The translations under genes and the position numbers were made by a program. The notes under the pieces are model-generated. The model did not search any database. It was not told where the DNA came from and saw only the letters and a program-made list of their open reading frames with translations. A stretch of DNA of 51,085 nt from Myxococcales bacterium (GTDB lineage: Bacteria > Myxococcota_A > Polyangia > Polyangiales > Polyangiaceae), in NCBI GenBank assembly GCA_016212965.1, contig JACRDA010000063.1, positions 1 through 51,085 of the forward strand, written 5' to 3'. Shown here piece after piece: positions 1 through 9,578 of this stretch (positions are counted from its first letter, which is position 1; every line of letters starts with the position of its first letter).

Positions 1-1
1 C

Positions 2-1063
2 GGCCCGATCGACTGCCGCAAGATGGCCGTCGACTGGCCGAGCGACGCGTCGCCGCTCTTCTCGCGGACGCCGCTCTACGTCGCCGAGGACGGCACGGCG
101 ACGCTCATGTTCCGGCGCATCTCGGATCGGTGGGTCACCGACATGGTCGCGGACGTCGACGGAGCGGTGCGCATGGCGATGATGCGCGTCCGAGGCTCGA
201 ATGAAACGAGCGGCGTGACTGGCTGCGCCACCAGCGATCCCGGCTATCGGTGGCCGCGCTACGCGCTCGGCGTGCGCGGCGCCGACAGCGAGGGCACCGA
301 TCTCACGACGCACCAAGGGCTCATCACGGGCAGCGTGGAATCGGGCGAGCCCGAGGTGTTCCGGCACTACACGGATGGGCTCGTGAGGAGCTGGTTCATC
401 AGCGAGAGCCTCGTTGCCTGGGAGGATGCGACCACATTCCAGGTTTACGCGTCGCCCTGGAGCGACTCGGAGTCCCTCGTGACCGCGCCACCGACCGATC
501 CCGACAATCTACACGCCAACCAGGTGCGCTGGTGGAAGGACGCGCTGTTTTGGAAGACGAACGCCGCGACGATTCACGGGATCAACATCTGGACGGCCAA
601 CGAAGGCGCGCGCCCCTTCATCCGCTGGGTCGGCGACCCGAACCGCGGTGCCGCCGATCTCGGCACGGATGGCGTCGATCTCGTGTGGGCGTACGGCGAG
701 GGTGCCGTGCCGCCCACGTCGTACGCAGCTCGCTCGATCATGACCGCGCCCTACACGACCGACAGCGCGACCGTCCACGCCACCGCACGGCGGCTGCGTT
801 CCGACCCGGACGAGTGCATCGGCTGCGACTTCTTCGAGGTGGGGTGCGGGTACGCAGCGCACCGCGCCGCGCCCTCGGTCATGGTGGTCAGGCTTTCGGA
901 TGGCTGGTCCTGGCGTGTGCCGTCCGTCTGGCCGGACGCATGGCCCGAGTGGGCGCTCGGCGTCACGTGCGACGAGGTCTTCGTGTACGGCAGGATGGAT
1001 GGCGCCTACAACATCGCCCGCATCCGCCTCGACTCCCTCGGCCCGGGCGAGGCGCCGGATTGA
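2..1063 (+). CDS. Hypothetical protein, 5' end cut by window edge
   Basis: The reading frame is open from base 2, so the gene probably begins outside the window; the first internal ATG is at 23. The visible part is about 350 residues rich in Trp, Tyr, Asp and Gly, with repeated W-x-D and short beta-strand-like stretches. This would fit a beta-propeller or similar extracellular beta fold, but I see no named motif and cannot assign a family. Cysteines at several points (for example a C-x-G-C pair late in the protein) fit an exported protein. It ends 13 bp before a lipoprotein gene on the same strand, so the two are probably co-transcribed. Confidence 0.6.
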   Translation, partial: GPIDCRKMAVDWPSDASPLFSRTPLYVAEDGTATLMFRRISDRWVTDMVADVDGAVRMAMMRVRGSNETSGVTGCATSDPGYRWPRYALGVRGADSEGTDLTTHQGLITGSVESGEPEVFRHYTDGLVRSWFISESLVAWEDATTFQVYASPWSDSESLVTAPPTDPDNLHANQVRWWKDALFWKTNAATIHGINIWTANEGARPFIRWVGDPNRGAADLGTDGVDLVWAYGEGAVPPTSYAARSIMTAPYTTDSATVHATARRLRSDPDECIGCDFFEVGCGYAAHRAAPSVMVVRLSDGWSWRVPSVWPDAWPEWALGVTCDEVFVYGRMDGAYNIARIRLDSLGPGEAPD

Positions 1064-1076
1064 TTGGAGGTCGACG

Positions 1077-2198
1077 ATGCGTGCCGCGCCTATCCGCCCG
1101 TGTTGCGCCAACGACACCGCCGGCCGAGGTCGCTCTCCTTGGCGCCTGGCGCTCGGGCTGGGCCTCGCATCCTGCGTGGCCGCGCCCGGGGCGGAGCAGG
1201 CGCCGCAGAGCTGTCCGTATGCGCTAGGCGCCCAGCCGCCCGCGTGGGTCGGTCCGCCGGACACGAGCCCACCCCTCGGGGCGACGGTGGTGTTTGCGAT
1301 GACCGAGCTCTTCCTCGGGGACACTTCCCTCTACGGCTCGCCGAGCACCAGCGCCTGGCAGAGCTACGGCTTCGACCTCGACGGCCTCGCGTCGGTGGGC
1401 CACAACCCGTGCGAGTGCACGCCGTACGGCGCGCTCGATACGCAGCGCGACGGATTGGCCGGTATCGACAACACGTTCGGCCAGCAGGTTATCGGGCTGT
1501 GGCTCGGCCTCGATCCGTCCGCTAGGCAGAAGAACGATGCGGCGCTCCTCGCGGGGGATGTCAACGTCCTCTTCGAGGTCGAGGGCCTGCGCGTGCCCGC
1601 GCCGGCGAGCTACCCCCTCGCCGCACGGGTCTTCGCGGCGGCACCCCTCGGCTCATCGCCCGCATTCGACGCGAGCGACGTGTTTCCGTTCGACTGGACG
1701 GAGGTGCAGGGGCACTTCGCCACCGCCTACGTCACCGGTGGCGTGGCCGTGCTCCGCGGCGCGACCGTTCCCGTTCCGGTCCACCTGCTGGGTGATCGCG
1801 TCGTCCTGCACGTACGCAATGCGACCCTGACGCTCGAACTCGACGAGAGCCGCGAGGAAGTCACGTTGGGGATGATGGGCGGCGTGCTCGACGTCGACGA
1901 GCTCGTCGACCTCCTCTACCGGACCTCGAGCGAATCGTATTGCACCAACGGCATCGTCGAGGGCGGCGCGAAGATGCTGCGTGCCAGCGCGGACACGCGA
2001 ACGGACGGACGGGGCAGCCCAGAGCTGCCGTGCAACGGCGTCAGCGTCGGCTTCGCATTTCGCGGCGCGCGCGTGACCCTCGGCGCTCCCGCCACGCCGC
2101 CACCACCGGTCGCCGGTTGTTGGGCGACGGGCGGCTCTGGGGGCTCGGGCACCGCAGGTGCCGCGGGGTCCGGCGCCGGTGGAACGGGCGGGGGTTGA
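1077..2198 (+). CDS. Hypothetical lipoprotein with Gly-rich tail
   Basis: About 373 residues, function unknown. The start at 1077 is chosen because GGAGG at 1066-1070 sits just upstream; a longer frame back to 900 would overlap the previous gene and has no such site. The N-terminus has an Arg-rich n-region, a hydrophobic stretch and LASC, a likely lipobox, so the protein should be lipid-anchored. The body is rich in acidic and hydrophobic strands. The last 25 residues are almost only Gly, Ser, Ala and Thr, a low-complexity tail seen in many myxobacterial surface proteins. It probably forms an operon with the gene before it. Confidence 0.7.
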   Translation: MRAAPIRPCCANDTAGRGRSPWRLALGLGLASCVAAPGAEQAPQSCPYALGAQPPAWVGPPDTSPPLGATVVFAMTELFLGDTSLYGSPSTSAWQSYGFDLDGLASVGHNPCECTPYGALDTQRDGLAGIDNTFGQQVIGLWLGLDPSARQKNDAALLAGDVNVLFEVEGLRVPAPASYPLAARVFAAAPLGSSPAFDASDVFPFDWTEVQGHFATAYVTGGVAVLRGATVPVPVHLLGDRVVLHVRNATLTLELDESREEVTLGMMGGVLDVDELVDLLYRTSSESYCTNGIVEGGAKMLRASADTRTDGRGSPELPCNGVSVGFAFRGARVTLGAPATPPPPVAGCWATGGSGGSGTAGAAGSGAGGTGGG

Positions 2199-2284
2199 CC
2201 CGGCGACCCGCCCGCCCGGCGCGGTTTTCCAGGCCATCCTGACCCGTCCTCGTGGTATCCCCACCTTCAGGAGGGAAGAGGACG

Positions 2285-2965
2285 ATGCAGATCCCGGCTG
2301 AGACGACGGCTACACAGACCTTGCTCGATCGCTTCGGCGAGCACCTCGCGGCCACCCTCGGGGCCGACAAGGGTGCCGCTGCCCAGGCGACGGAGTTCGA
2401 CGCCGCTCAGGGCGCCCTGCGGGTGTCGCTCGAGGCTCGGCTTGCGGCGGAGCGGGCGCTCTTGCGTGCGGAGGCCCTGGCCGACGCCACAGAGGTCGAG
2501 CTCGAGGGTCTCATCCGGCAGTCGGAGCTCGCCGTCCTCGGGGCGAGCCAGAAGAAGCGCGAGCAGGAGCCCTACCCGAGCGTCTTGCCGGCGGGGCTCG
2601 CGGGGGCGCTCGCGCCGCGCGGCAAGGCCCAGGCGGCCGAGGCCCGGCGCATCGCGACCGCGCTCGGCTCCGCGCCCGGGGTGACGCCCGCCGCGGCGAG
2701 CTTCGCCCCGGCGCTCGTCGAGCTCGCGGACAAGCTCGAGCTCGCGATGAAGACCGTGGAGGCCGCCCAGGCCGCCGTGGACGCGGCCGAGGCGCTCGAG
2801 AAGCAGAACAAGCGCGCCTGGCGGCAGACCTACCGCAAGATCTTCGGCAGCTTGACGGCGCTCTACCCGGACGACCGCCGCAAGGTCGAGGCGTTCTTCC
2901 GCAAGGGCGACAAGAAGGACAAGGCGCCGAGGAACGACGCGGGCGGGCCGCGGCCGGTCGCGTAG
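2285..2965 (+). CDS. Hypothetical Ala/Glu-rich helical protein
   Basis: 226 residues, family not recognised. The start at 2285 has an AGGAGG-type ribosome site (about 2269-2275) at good spacing; the longer frame from 2252 would run through that site. The protein has no signal peptide or membrane segment. It is very rich in Ala, Glu, Leu, Lys and Arg, predicting long helices or coiled coil over most of its length (for example residues 30-90 and 140-190), and it ends in a Lys/Asp-rich basic tail. Such cytoplasmic helical proteins are often structural or chaperone-like, but nothing here fixes a function. The GC-rich gap to the upstream gene suggests its own promoter. Confidence 0.65.
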   Translation: MQIPAETTATQTLLDRFGEHLAATLGADKGAAAQATEFDAAQGALRVSLEARLAAERALLRAEALADATEVELEGLIRQSELAVLGASQKKREQEPYPSVLPAGLAGALAPRGKAQAAEARRIATALGSAPGVTPAAASFAPALVELADKLELAMKTVEAAQAAVDAAEALEKQNKRAWRQTYRKIFGSLTALYPDDRRKVEAFFRKGDKKDKAPRNDAGGPRPVA

Positions 2966-3060
2966 CGCCGCGTCACCGCGGCGCCGATGCACACCGCGAG
3001 CACGCCGGCGAAGCGCGTCGCCACGTCGATGGCGGTCGCTCGAGCTCCTCGGCGTGCCGT

Positions 3061-3270
3061 CGGCGTTTCGATGGCACCCGACGAGCGCCTCACCGGTGCC
3101 AGCGGCGTTTCGATGGCACCCGACGAGCGCCTCAACGGCGCCATCGGCGTTTCGATGGCGCCCGACGAGTGCCTCACCGGTGCCATCGGCGTTTCGATGG
3201 CGCCCGACGGGGCTTGCTGGCGTGCCATCGGCGTTTCGATGGCGCCGATCGAGCCCCCGAGCGGTGCCAG
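3061..3270 (+). repeat. 42-bp tandem repeat array, five units
   Basis: The core CGGCGTTTCGATGGC recurs at 3061, 3103, 3145, 3187 and 3229, an exact 42-bp period. The cores are nearly identical; the rest of each unit varies (for example GAGCGCCTCAC against GGGGCTTGCTGG). Because 42 is a multiple of three, the array stays open in several frames and creates spurious 14-residue protein repeats on both strands. It fills most of the 321-bp gap between 2965 and 3287. There are no unique spacers, so it is not a CRISPR array; it looks like a minisatellite or multi-site protein-binding array. Confidence 0.9.
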
Positions 3271-3286
3271 CGGAGATCTTTCTGGT

Positions 3287-5584
3287 GTGAAATCGCGGGG
3301 TGCGCCCGTGTGGGTGCGAGCGCGTCACCCTTCGTCGACCTTGCGCATGTGGGCGCTCGTCGCGATGGCCTGGACGCTCCTCTCCGGACGCCTCGCGTGG
3401 GCGCAACCGACCCTCGAGCAGGTCGTCCGCGCGACCGACGAGCGCCTCGTGGCCGAGTTGCGCATCCGGGACGCGGAGGCGGCCGGATGGCTCGAAGAGG
3501 CCTTGGAGGCCGGGCGACGCGACGACGTCGACCGAGCGCTCGAGCTCTACGGGCGCATCCGAGCGAAGCTGCCAACGTGGAGTCCGGCACCGCGCCGCGC
3601 GTGCGGCCTGCTCGGGGGCAAGTCGGACCACGTACGGGCCATCGAGCTGTGCCGGCAGGCGCTCGCAGACGAGGACCTTCCCGACAATCGCAGCGCGCTT
3701 GCCATGGCTCTCCTCGCTCCCACGCGAGGCAAGGCGACGCCGGCACCCGTTGCAAGCGAAGCGCTGTCGCTCGCGCGCCTTGCCGAGCAACAGGCGCCGC
3801 TCGACCCGTTCGCGATGGTGGCACTGTGCCTGAGCGGCGCGGCCTGGGGCGACGGCGAGGTGCTCATCCGCTGCCGGGACGAGCTCGAGCAGAAGCTCGC
3901 CGCGGAGGACGCGGCCGACACGCTCGCGCTCGCCGCGGTTCTCGCGTTCACGCATGGCGACGCGAAGCTCGAGCGGAGCGCCGTCGAGCTCGTCGGGCGT
4001 GCCGTCGAGCTCGCGCCCGAGAGGCCGCAACCGCTGCTCGCGCGCATCGGCACGGATCTCCATGCGCGGAGCCTGGCCCGGGCTCGCACCGCGTGCGCCG
4101 CCCTGCATGCGGCCGGACCGCAGCTCGCCGCCGCTGCGGCCGACTGCGCGGCGACCCTCGCCATACGCGACGAGCGCTGGGATGACGCCCACCTCGCACT
4201 CGACGCCGCGAAGGCCGCCGGTCTCGACGAGGCACGCCGGAATGAGCTCGCGCGCGTGCTCTCGGACAACGAGCCGTGGCCGAGGCGGTACCTCGTCCCG
4301 GTGGCGTGGGTCGCCGGGGCGTGGCTGGCGCTCGCCGTCGCGCTCTTCGTGACCGGCCTGGTCCTCAGCCGGCTCACGCTACGCGCCGCAGCCAGGCCGC
4401 CAAGCCCGGACGTTGGCGCCGGCGTCGTCGGCCTGGTGCGCTCGGTCCGCGGCCTTTACCGGGCCGTCCTCGCCCTCGTCTGTGTCTACTACTACGCCTC
4501 GATTCCGATCCTGATCGGCCTGGTGCTCGCCGGCGCAGGCGGCATCGTCGTCGCGGGCGTCTCGCTCGGGCGCTTCCCGGTAGCGATCCTGTTCATCGTC
4601 GCCATGGGTGCATTCGTCACCGTGGGCGCGCTCGTCCTCAGCCTCTTCCGGCGCCGCCGGCACGAGGAGCCGGGGGACCCGCTCGACCTCGCGGCGCAGC
4701 CGCGACTCAGGGCGCTCCTCGCCGAGGTCGCCGAACGCATCGACACGCGGCCCGTCGACACCGTGTACCTCGCAGCCGGCACGGAGCTCGCCGTCTTCGA
4801 GCGGGGCGGCCTCCTGCGCGTGGCGCGGGGCAAGGGCGAGCGCTGCCTCGTGCTCGGCGTGGCCACCATCGGCAACCTCACGGTCGGTGATCTCCGCCTG
4901 GCACTCGCCCACGAGTACGGTCACTTCTCCAACCGCGACACCGCTGGGGGCCGCGTGGCTCTAGCCGTGCGACGCTCGCTCGTGGATGCCGCCACCGACA
5001 TGGCGTACGGCGGCGCAGCGGGTCCGCTCAACCCCGCCTGGCTCTTCCTCGCCGCGTTCCACCGCATCTTCCTCCGCGTCTCGCATGGAGCCTCGAGACT
5101 CCAGGAGGTGCTCGCCGACCGACACGCCGCCCTCGCCTACGGCTCCGAAGCCTTTGGGCGGGCGCTTCGGAAGACGCTCGAGCTCGACGTGCGCTTCGAG
5201 GCCACCCTGAACCTCGCGCTCGAGCACGCGCTCCTGACCGGTGTCGCGCCACACAACCTCTACCGCGCGACGGAAAGGATGCAGCTCGACGCCGGCGACG
5301 TGCACGAGGCCGTCGTGCAGGCACTTACCCGCACCGCGGGCCCCTACGACAGTCACCCGCCCCCGGGTGACCGCATCGAGCTTGCTCGGCGCCTCGGCGC
5401 GCCGCCGAGACCGGCACCGGACGACGACGCACCGGCCTGGAGCCTGCTCGACGACCGACCCGAACTGGAGCGCCGCACGAGTGCCCTCATCGTCGAGCGG
5501 CTCAACGAGCGGGGCATCCGCCACGTGAAGATCGCAGCGCCGCGGCGCGCGGTGGCACCGAAGGCCCAACGTCCGGAGGGGTGA
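3287..5584 (+). CDS. Membrane M48-family metallopeptidase with helical-repeat N-terminus
   Basis: About 765 residues. The N-terminus has a signal-like segment ending AWAQ, followed by about 280 residues of Ala/Leu-rich helices with TPR-like spacing. Three hydrophobic segments lie at about 330-360, 400-430 and 435-460. The peptidase domain carries HEYGH (H542), the zinc HExxH motif, and a downstream E-x3-D (QEVLAD) supplying the third ligand, as in Ste24/HtpX-like M48 enzymes. Likely role: membrane-linked proteolysis. The GTG start at 3287 is preferred for GGAG at 3272-3275; an ATG at 3347, just before the hydrophobic segment, is the alternative. Starts further upstream would translate the 42-bp repeat array and are unlikely. 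Confidence 0.85.
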   Translation: MKSRGAPVWVRARHPSSTLRMWALVAMAWTLLSGRLAWAQPTLEQVVRATDERLVAELRIRDAEAAGWLEEALEAGRRDDVDRALELYGRIRAKLPTWSPAPRRACGLLGGKSDHVRAIELCRQALADEDLPDNRSALAMALLAPTRGKATPAPVASEALSLARLAEQQAPLDPFAMVALCLSGAAWGDGEVLIRCRDELEQKLAAEDAADTLALAAVLAFTHGDAKLERSAVELVGRAVELAPERPQPLLARIGTDLHARSLARARTACAALHAAGPQLAAAAADCAATLAIRDERWDDAHLALDAAKAAGLDEARRNELARVLSDNEPWPRRYLVPVAWVAGAWLALAVALFVTGLVLSRLTLRAAARPPSPDVGAGVVGLVRSVRGLYRAVLALVCVYYYASIPILIGLVLAGAGGIVVAGVSLGRFPVAILFIVAMGAFVTVGALVLSLFRRRRHEEPGDPLDLAAQPRLRALLAEVAERIDTRPVDTVYLAAGTELAVFERGGLLRVARGKGERCLVLGVATIGNLTVGDLRLALAHEYGHFSNRDTAGGRVALAVRRSLVDAATDMAYGGAAGPLNPAWLFLAAFHRIFLRVSHGASRLQEVLADRHAALAYGSEAFGRALRKTLELDVRFEATLNLALEHALLTGVAPHNLYRATERMQLDAGDVHEAVVQALTRTAGPYDSHPPPGDRIELARRLGAPPRPAPDDDAPAWSLLDDRPELERRTSALIVERLNERGIRHVKIAAPRRAVAPKAQRPEG

Positions 5585-5611
5585 GCGCGGCGCCGTCCCC
5601 AGCGCCGCCCT

Positions 5612-5640
5612 CTTCCCTTCTGTTCTTCTGTTCTTCTTGT
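5612..5640. repeat. Short CTTCTGTTCTTCTG-type repeat in a convergent gap
   Basis: The 138-bp gap between two convergent genes holds a pyrimidine run with TTCTGTTC repeated twice. A doubled CTCTGCGG follows further on, at about 5668-5685. It is AT-richer than its surroundings. I see no terminator hairpin followed by a T-run. Confidence 0.5.
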
Positions 5641-5722
5641 GAATCCTCTGGGAAATCCAGCTGCAACCTCTGCGGCCTCTGCGGTCGCTCGGTGCCAGCG
5701 GAGGCCGGCGCTTCAACGGCGC

Positions 5723-7111
5723 CTACCCTTCGTCCTCGACGAGGAAGCGGGCGCGATCGCGCGGATCGACCCGGACGCGGAGCGTGAGGCCGGGCTGGTA
5801 GCGTGGGAGGTCGGTGCGGGCCACGGCCTCGCGCTTGCGCACCTCGAAGGGGGGCTCGCTGCCGACGCGCACGCTGTAGGTGAGGAGGCAGAGGGGCCGC
5901 GGATCGCGCGTCGTGCTCGTCTCTTCGAGCGCGACCAGGGTCGCGACGCCGGGCAGGCCGTGCTCGCGGAGGTACGCGGCGAAGCGGCTCGCGCGCCGTG
6001 CGACGGCGAAGAGGAGCGCGCCGGGCACGAGCGTCACCGCCGCCCAGATGCCCGCGAAGAGGAGCCAGAAGGTCCGCATGGGCATGCCGTCGCCGGTCCG
6101 CGACGCCGGATCCGTCGTGAAGGCGAGGACGAGGAAGACGGCCGGGAGCGCGACGCCGGTGACGAGCGGCAAGAGCAAGAGGCGCGGGAGCTTGCGGGCC
6201 GCCGGGACGCGCGCCGCGACCTCCGCGTGCAGGGTCGCGAAGCTCGCCGGGCAGAGCTCGAGGCGCGGGTGCGTCGCGACGATGCGCTCGAAGAGGACGA
6301 GCCGCTCGGGCGCGGTCGCGAGCATGTCGCGCAAGAGGCCGAGGGCCTGCTCGGGGCGCCCGAGACGCTCGTGGGCGTTGGCGCGGAGCATGGCGCACAC
6401 CTCGTCCTGCCCGTCGGCGATGGGCACGTCGCCCTCGCGCTCGCCGAGGACGCGGAGCACGCCCGCGAAGTCGCCGGCGGCGGTCGCCACGTAGGCCGTC
6501 GCGAAGCGGTAGGCCGTGTCCTCGTAGATGTCCTCCGAGCGCGGCTCGAGCGCGGCGAGCCAGGCCCGCGCGGCGTCGAGGTCGCCGGCCCGCGCCGCCG
6601 TCCGTGCGAGCATCCCACGGAGGACCTGCGCGTGGCGCGAGCTCGGCAGGAGCTCGAGCGCCGTCTCGAGGAGGCCGAACGTGCGGCGCAGGTCGTCCTC
6701 TGTCGAGAGCTCGCCGTAGAGCATGAGCGTCAGGAAGTAGAGCCGCTCGGCGGAGCCGAAGGAGGCGCCCGCCCGGACCTCGGCCCGCGCCTTCTGCCAC
6801 TCGGCGAGGGCGTCCGTCACGAGCCCGGGCGCGAGGCCGCCCTCCGCGAGGAAGTGCTCGAGGTTCGGAGGCGGCGTCATGGGCGTGCCGTCCTGCGCGC
6901 GCAGGCGGTCGAAGCGGGCCGGCTCCGAGAGCGCGCTCGGCGTGGGCTTGGCCTCGGTGCGCGCACCGTGCGGGCTCGAAGTGCCGCACGCCGCGCAGCG
7001 GATCTTGCCCCCCGCGCGCGGCACCTCGACGGGCGCGGCGCAGCGCAGGCAGAGCAGCACGCGGTCCTCGGGCGTCGGCAGCGAGCGCGGCATCGCCCAC
7101 GGCATTAGCAC
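5723..7111 (-). CDS. Zinc-ribbon, two-TM protein with DUF3592-like C-terminus
   Basis: 462 residues from 7111; a start at the internal ATG at 7093 is equally possible and neither has a clear ribosome site. Near the N-terminus are two CxxC pairs (C-L-R-C and C-A-A-C), a zinc ribbon. The middle 230 residues are Ala/Leu/Glu-rich helices like a TPR region. Two membrane segments follow at about residues 310-335 and 345-370. The last 80 residues have the pattern of DUF3592-type domains: a short beta-rich stretch ending V-R-V-D-P-x-D. This points to a membrane protein with both large domains on one side, function unknown. It is convergent with the M48 gene and divergent from the RNase R gene. Confidence 0.75.
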   Translation of the reverse strand: MLMPWAMPRSLPTPEDRVLLCLRCAAPVEVPRAGGKIRCAACGTSSPHGARTEAKPTPSALSEPARFDRLRAQDGTPMTPPPNLEHFLAEGGLAPGLVTDALAEWQKARAEVRAGASFGSAERLYFLTLMLYGELSTEDDLRRTFGLLETALELLPSSRHAQVLRGMLARTAARAGDLDAARAWLAALEPRSEDIYEDTAYRFATAYVATAAGDFAGVLRVLGEREGDVPIADGQDEVCAMLRANAHERLGRPEQALGLLRDMLATAPERLVLFERIVATHPRLELCPASFATLHAEVAARVPAARKLPRLLLLPLVTGVALPAVFLVLAFTTDPASRTGDGMPMRTFWLLFAGIWAAVTLVPGALLFAVARRASRFAAYLREHGLPGVATLVALEETSTTRDPRPLCLLTYSVRVGSEPPFEVRKREAVARTDLPRYQPGLTLRVRVDPRDRARFLVEDEG

Positions 7112-8328
7112 GGGCCGACCCGGATCTTCACCACGGGCGCCGCTGAGCGACCGAGCGGCCGCGCCGGATCCGGGCTACGACGCCGCCCATGTCCGCTACC
7201 CCTCGCGAGCCGGGAGGCCCCTCCGCCGCGGCCGTGCTCGAGCTCTGCGCGCGCCTCGGGCGCCCCGTGCACCGCAACGAGATCGCGACCGAGCTCGCGG
7301 TCCCGCCGCGCCACCTGCGCCGGCTCTCGGAGATCCTCGACGCGCTCGCCGACGAGCGGGTGCTCGTGCCCATGACCGGTCAGCGCTTCCGGCTCGCGGC
7401 CCAGGCGCGGGCGGCGCGCGGCGCGACCCTGCGCGGCCTGCTCGCCATGAACGCGCGCGGCTTCGGCTTCGTCAAGTCGCCGAGCCCGAGTGGCGAGGAC
7501 TGGTACGTCGCGCCCGAGTCGCTCGGCGGCGCCCTGCACGGCGATCTCGTCGAGGCGCGCGTCGTGTCGCGCTCGAGCCGCGGCACCGAGGCCGAGATCG
7601 TGAGCGTCGTCGAGCGCGGCCGGACCCGCATCGCGGGCGTGCTCGGACCGCGCGGCCGGCACCTCGAGCCCGACGACGCCCGCATGCGCGGGCCGGTGTC
7701 CATCACGGCCCAGGCGCCCGGGCTCACGGCCGAGCCCGAGCGCGGCCTCTGCGCCGTGGTCGAGCTCACCCGCTACCCCGAGACCGCCGACGAGCTACCG
7801 GAGGGCACGCTCGTGGCGGTGCTCGGCGCGCCCGGCGATCCGGTCGTCGAGGTCGCCAAGATCCTCGCCGAGCACGACGTGTCCGAGAGCCACCCACCCG
7901 ACGCCGTCGCCGAGGCCGCGGCCGCGAGCTCGCCGCCCCGCTCCGACGACCTCGCCGGGCGGGAGGACCTCACCGAGGTCCCGCTCATGACGATCGATCC
8001 CGACGACGCGCGCGACTTCGACGACGCCGTCTGGGCCGAGCGGCTCGAGGACGGGAGCTACCACGCCGTCATCGCCGTGGCGGACGTGTCGCACTACGTG
8101 TCGGAGGGCAGCGCCCTCGACGGCTCGGCCCGTGAGCGCGGCTGCTCGGTGTACCTGCCCGACCGCGCCGTACCGATGCTGCCCCAGCGTCTCGCCGCCG
8201 AGGTGTGCTCGCTCGTGCCGGGCGAGGTGCGCCTCTGCCTCGCGGTCGACGTCGAGCTCGCCCCGGACGGAGCCCTGCTCGCGGCGCGCGTGCTCGAGGG
8301 CGCGATGCGCTCGGCGGCGCGGCTCACC

Positions 8329-8331
8329 TAG
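8329..8331 (+). other. In-frame amber codon inside the RNase R frame
   Basis: TAG follows codons for R-L-T and is followed by GGG GGC GTG in the same frame, with family-typical sequence on both sides. A Tyr codon (TAC or TAT) is expected here. TAC followed by the G-run would need only C to G. A GTG lies 6 nt after the stop, so reinitiation of the second half is conceivable. Confidence 0.9.
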
Positions 8332-9434
8332 GGGGGCGTGGCGCGCGCCCTCGGCTTCACGCTCGAGCCCGAGCGCTCGCCCGAGGCCGAGGCGCGGCGG
8401 GCCGAGCTCTCGGTGCTCTGGGACCTCGCCTCGCTCCTGCACAAGCGACGGGTGCGCCGCGGCGCGCTCGAGCTCGACGTGCCCGAGGCGCGCATCGTGC
8501 TCGATCCGAAGAGCGGCGCGCCCGTGGCGGTCACCCAGCGCGCCATGGATCCCGGCGTGAAGAAGGCCTACCGCCTCGTCGAGGAGCTCATGCTGCTCGC
8601 CAACGAGTGCGTCGCCGCGGAGGCCGAGCGGCGCACCCTGCCCGTCATCTACCGCGTGCACGGGGCGCCCGATCCCGAGAAGATCGAGCGCTTCGCGGCC
8701 GTCGCCGCCGTGCTCGGGCTCACCTTCGACCCCGAGGACGCCCTCGACCCGAAGAAGCTCGCGCGCTTCTTGCGCAAGGCCGTCGGCCACCCGAAGAAGG
8801 CCGTGCTCGACGGGCTCCTGCTCCGCTCGCTCCAGCAGGCCTGCTACGACACCGTGAACATCGGGCACTTCGGCCTCGCGTCGCGGGCGTACCTCCACTT
8901 CACGTCACCCATCCGGCGCTACCCCGATCTCGTGGTGCACCGCCTGCTGCGAGCGGCGCTGCGCGGCGAGCGGCCGCCCGTCGACGAGGCGGCGCTCCGG
9001 GCCGCAGCCGCGCTCGCCTCGAGCCGCGAGCGCGGCTCGATGGACGTCGAGCGCCAGGTCGCGGATCTCTACCGCTCGATCTACATGCAGGGCCACCTCG
9101 GCGCGCGCTTCGAGGCCGTGGTGGTGGCCGTCGGACCCATGGGCCTCTACGCCCGCATCGCCGAGCCCTTCGTCGACGTGCTCGTGCGCATGGAGTCGCT
9201 CGGCACGGGCACGGGCGCCGACGAGTTCGAGCCCGACGAGCTCGGCCTCGCGCTCGTGGGCCTGCGCTCGGGCGAGCGCATCGAGCTCGGCGCGACCCTC
9301 GAGATCGCCATCGAGGACGTGTCGCTCGTGCGCCGGCAGGTGTACGCGCGCCGCATCGTGGCCGCCGGGGCGCACGAAGCGCGCGGCGGGCGGCGCGGGC
9401 GAGGCCACGAGGCGCGCCCGGCCGGCAGGGCGCC

Positions 9435-9477
9435 GGGCAAGGCAGCGGGCAAGGCAGCGGGCAAGGCGCCGGGCAAG
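9435..9477 (+). repeat. 12-bp repeats encoding a Gly-Lys-Ala tail in RNase R
   Basis: GGGCAAGGCAGC occurs at 9435 and 9447, then GGGCAAGGCGCC at 9459 and GGGCAAG at 9471. They encode repeated G-K-A-A/P units in the basic C-terminal tail, after the S1 domain. Basic low-complexity tails are usual in RNase R and bind RNA. Confidence 0.85.
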
Positions 9478-9578
9478 ACGCGCGGCACGAAGAAGACGCG
9501 CGAGACCTCGGGCGGCCGCACGGCGCGCGAGGACCGCCACGGCGGGCGCGGACGCGACGGCGGACGCCGCAAGCGCTC

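Noticed and set aside
3061..3270. CRISPR array
   Set aside because: Units are contiguous and nearly identical over most of 42 bp with no unique spacers, and no cas genes are present.
8329..8331. Pyrrolysine at the TAG codon
   Set aside because: The expected residue is Tyr, the site is not a known pyrrolysine protein, and no pyl genes are present in the window.
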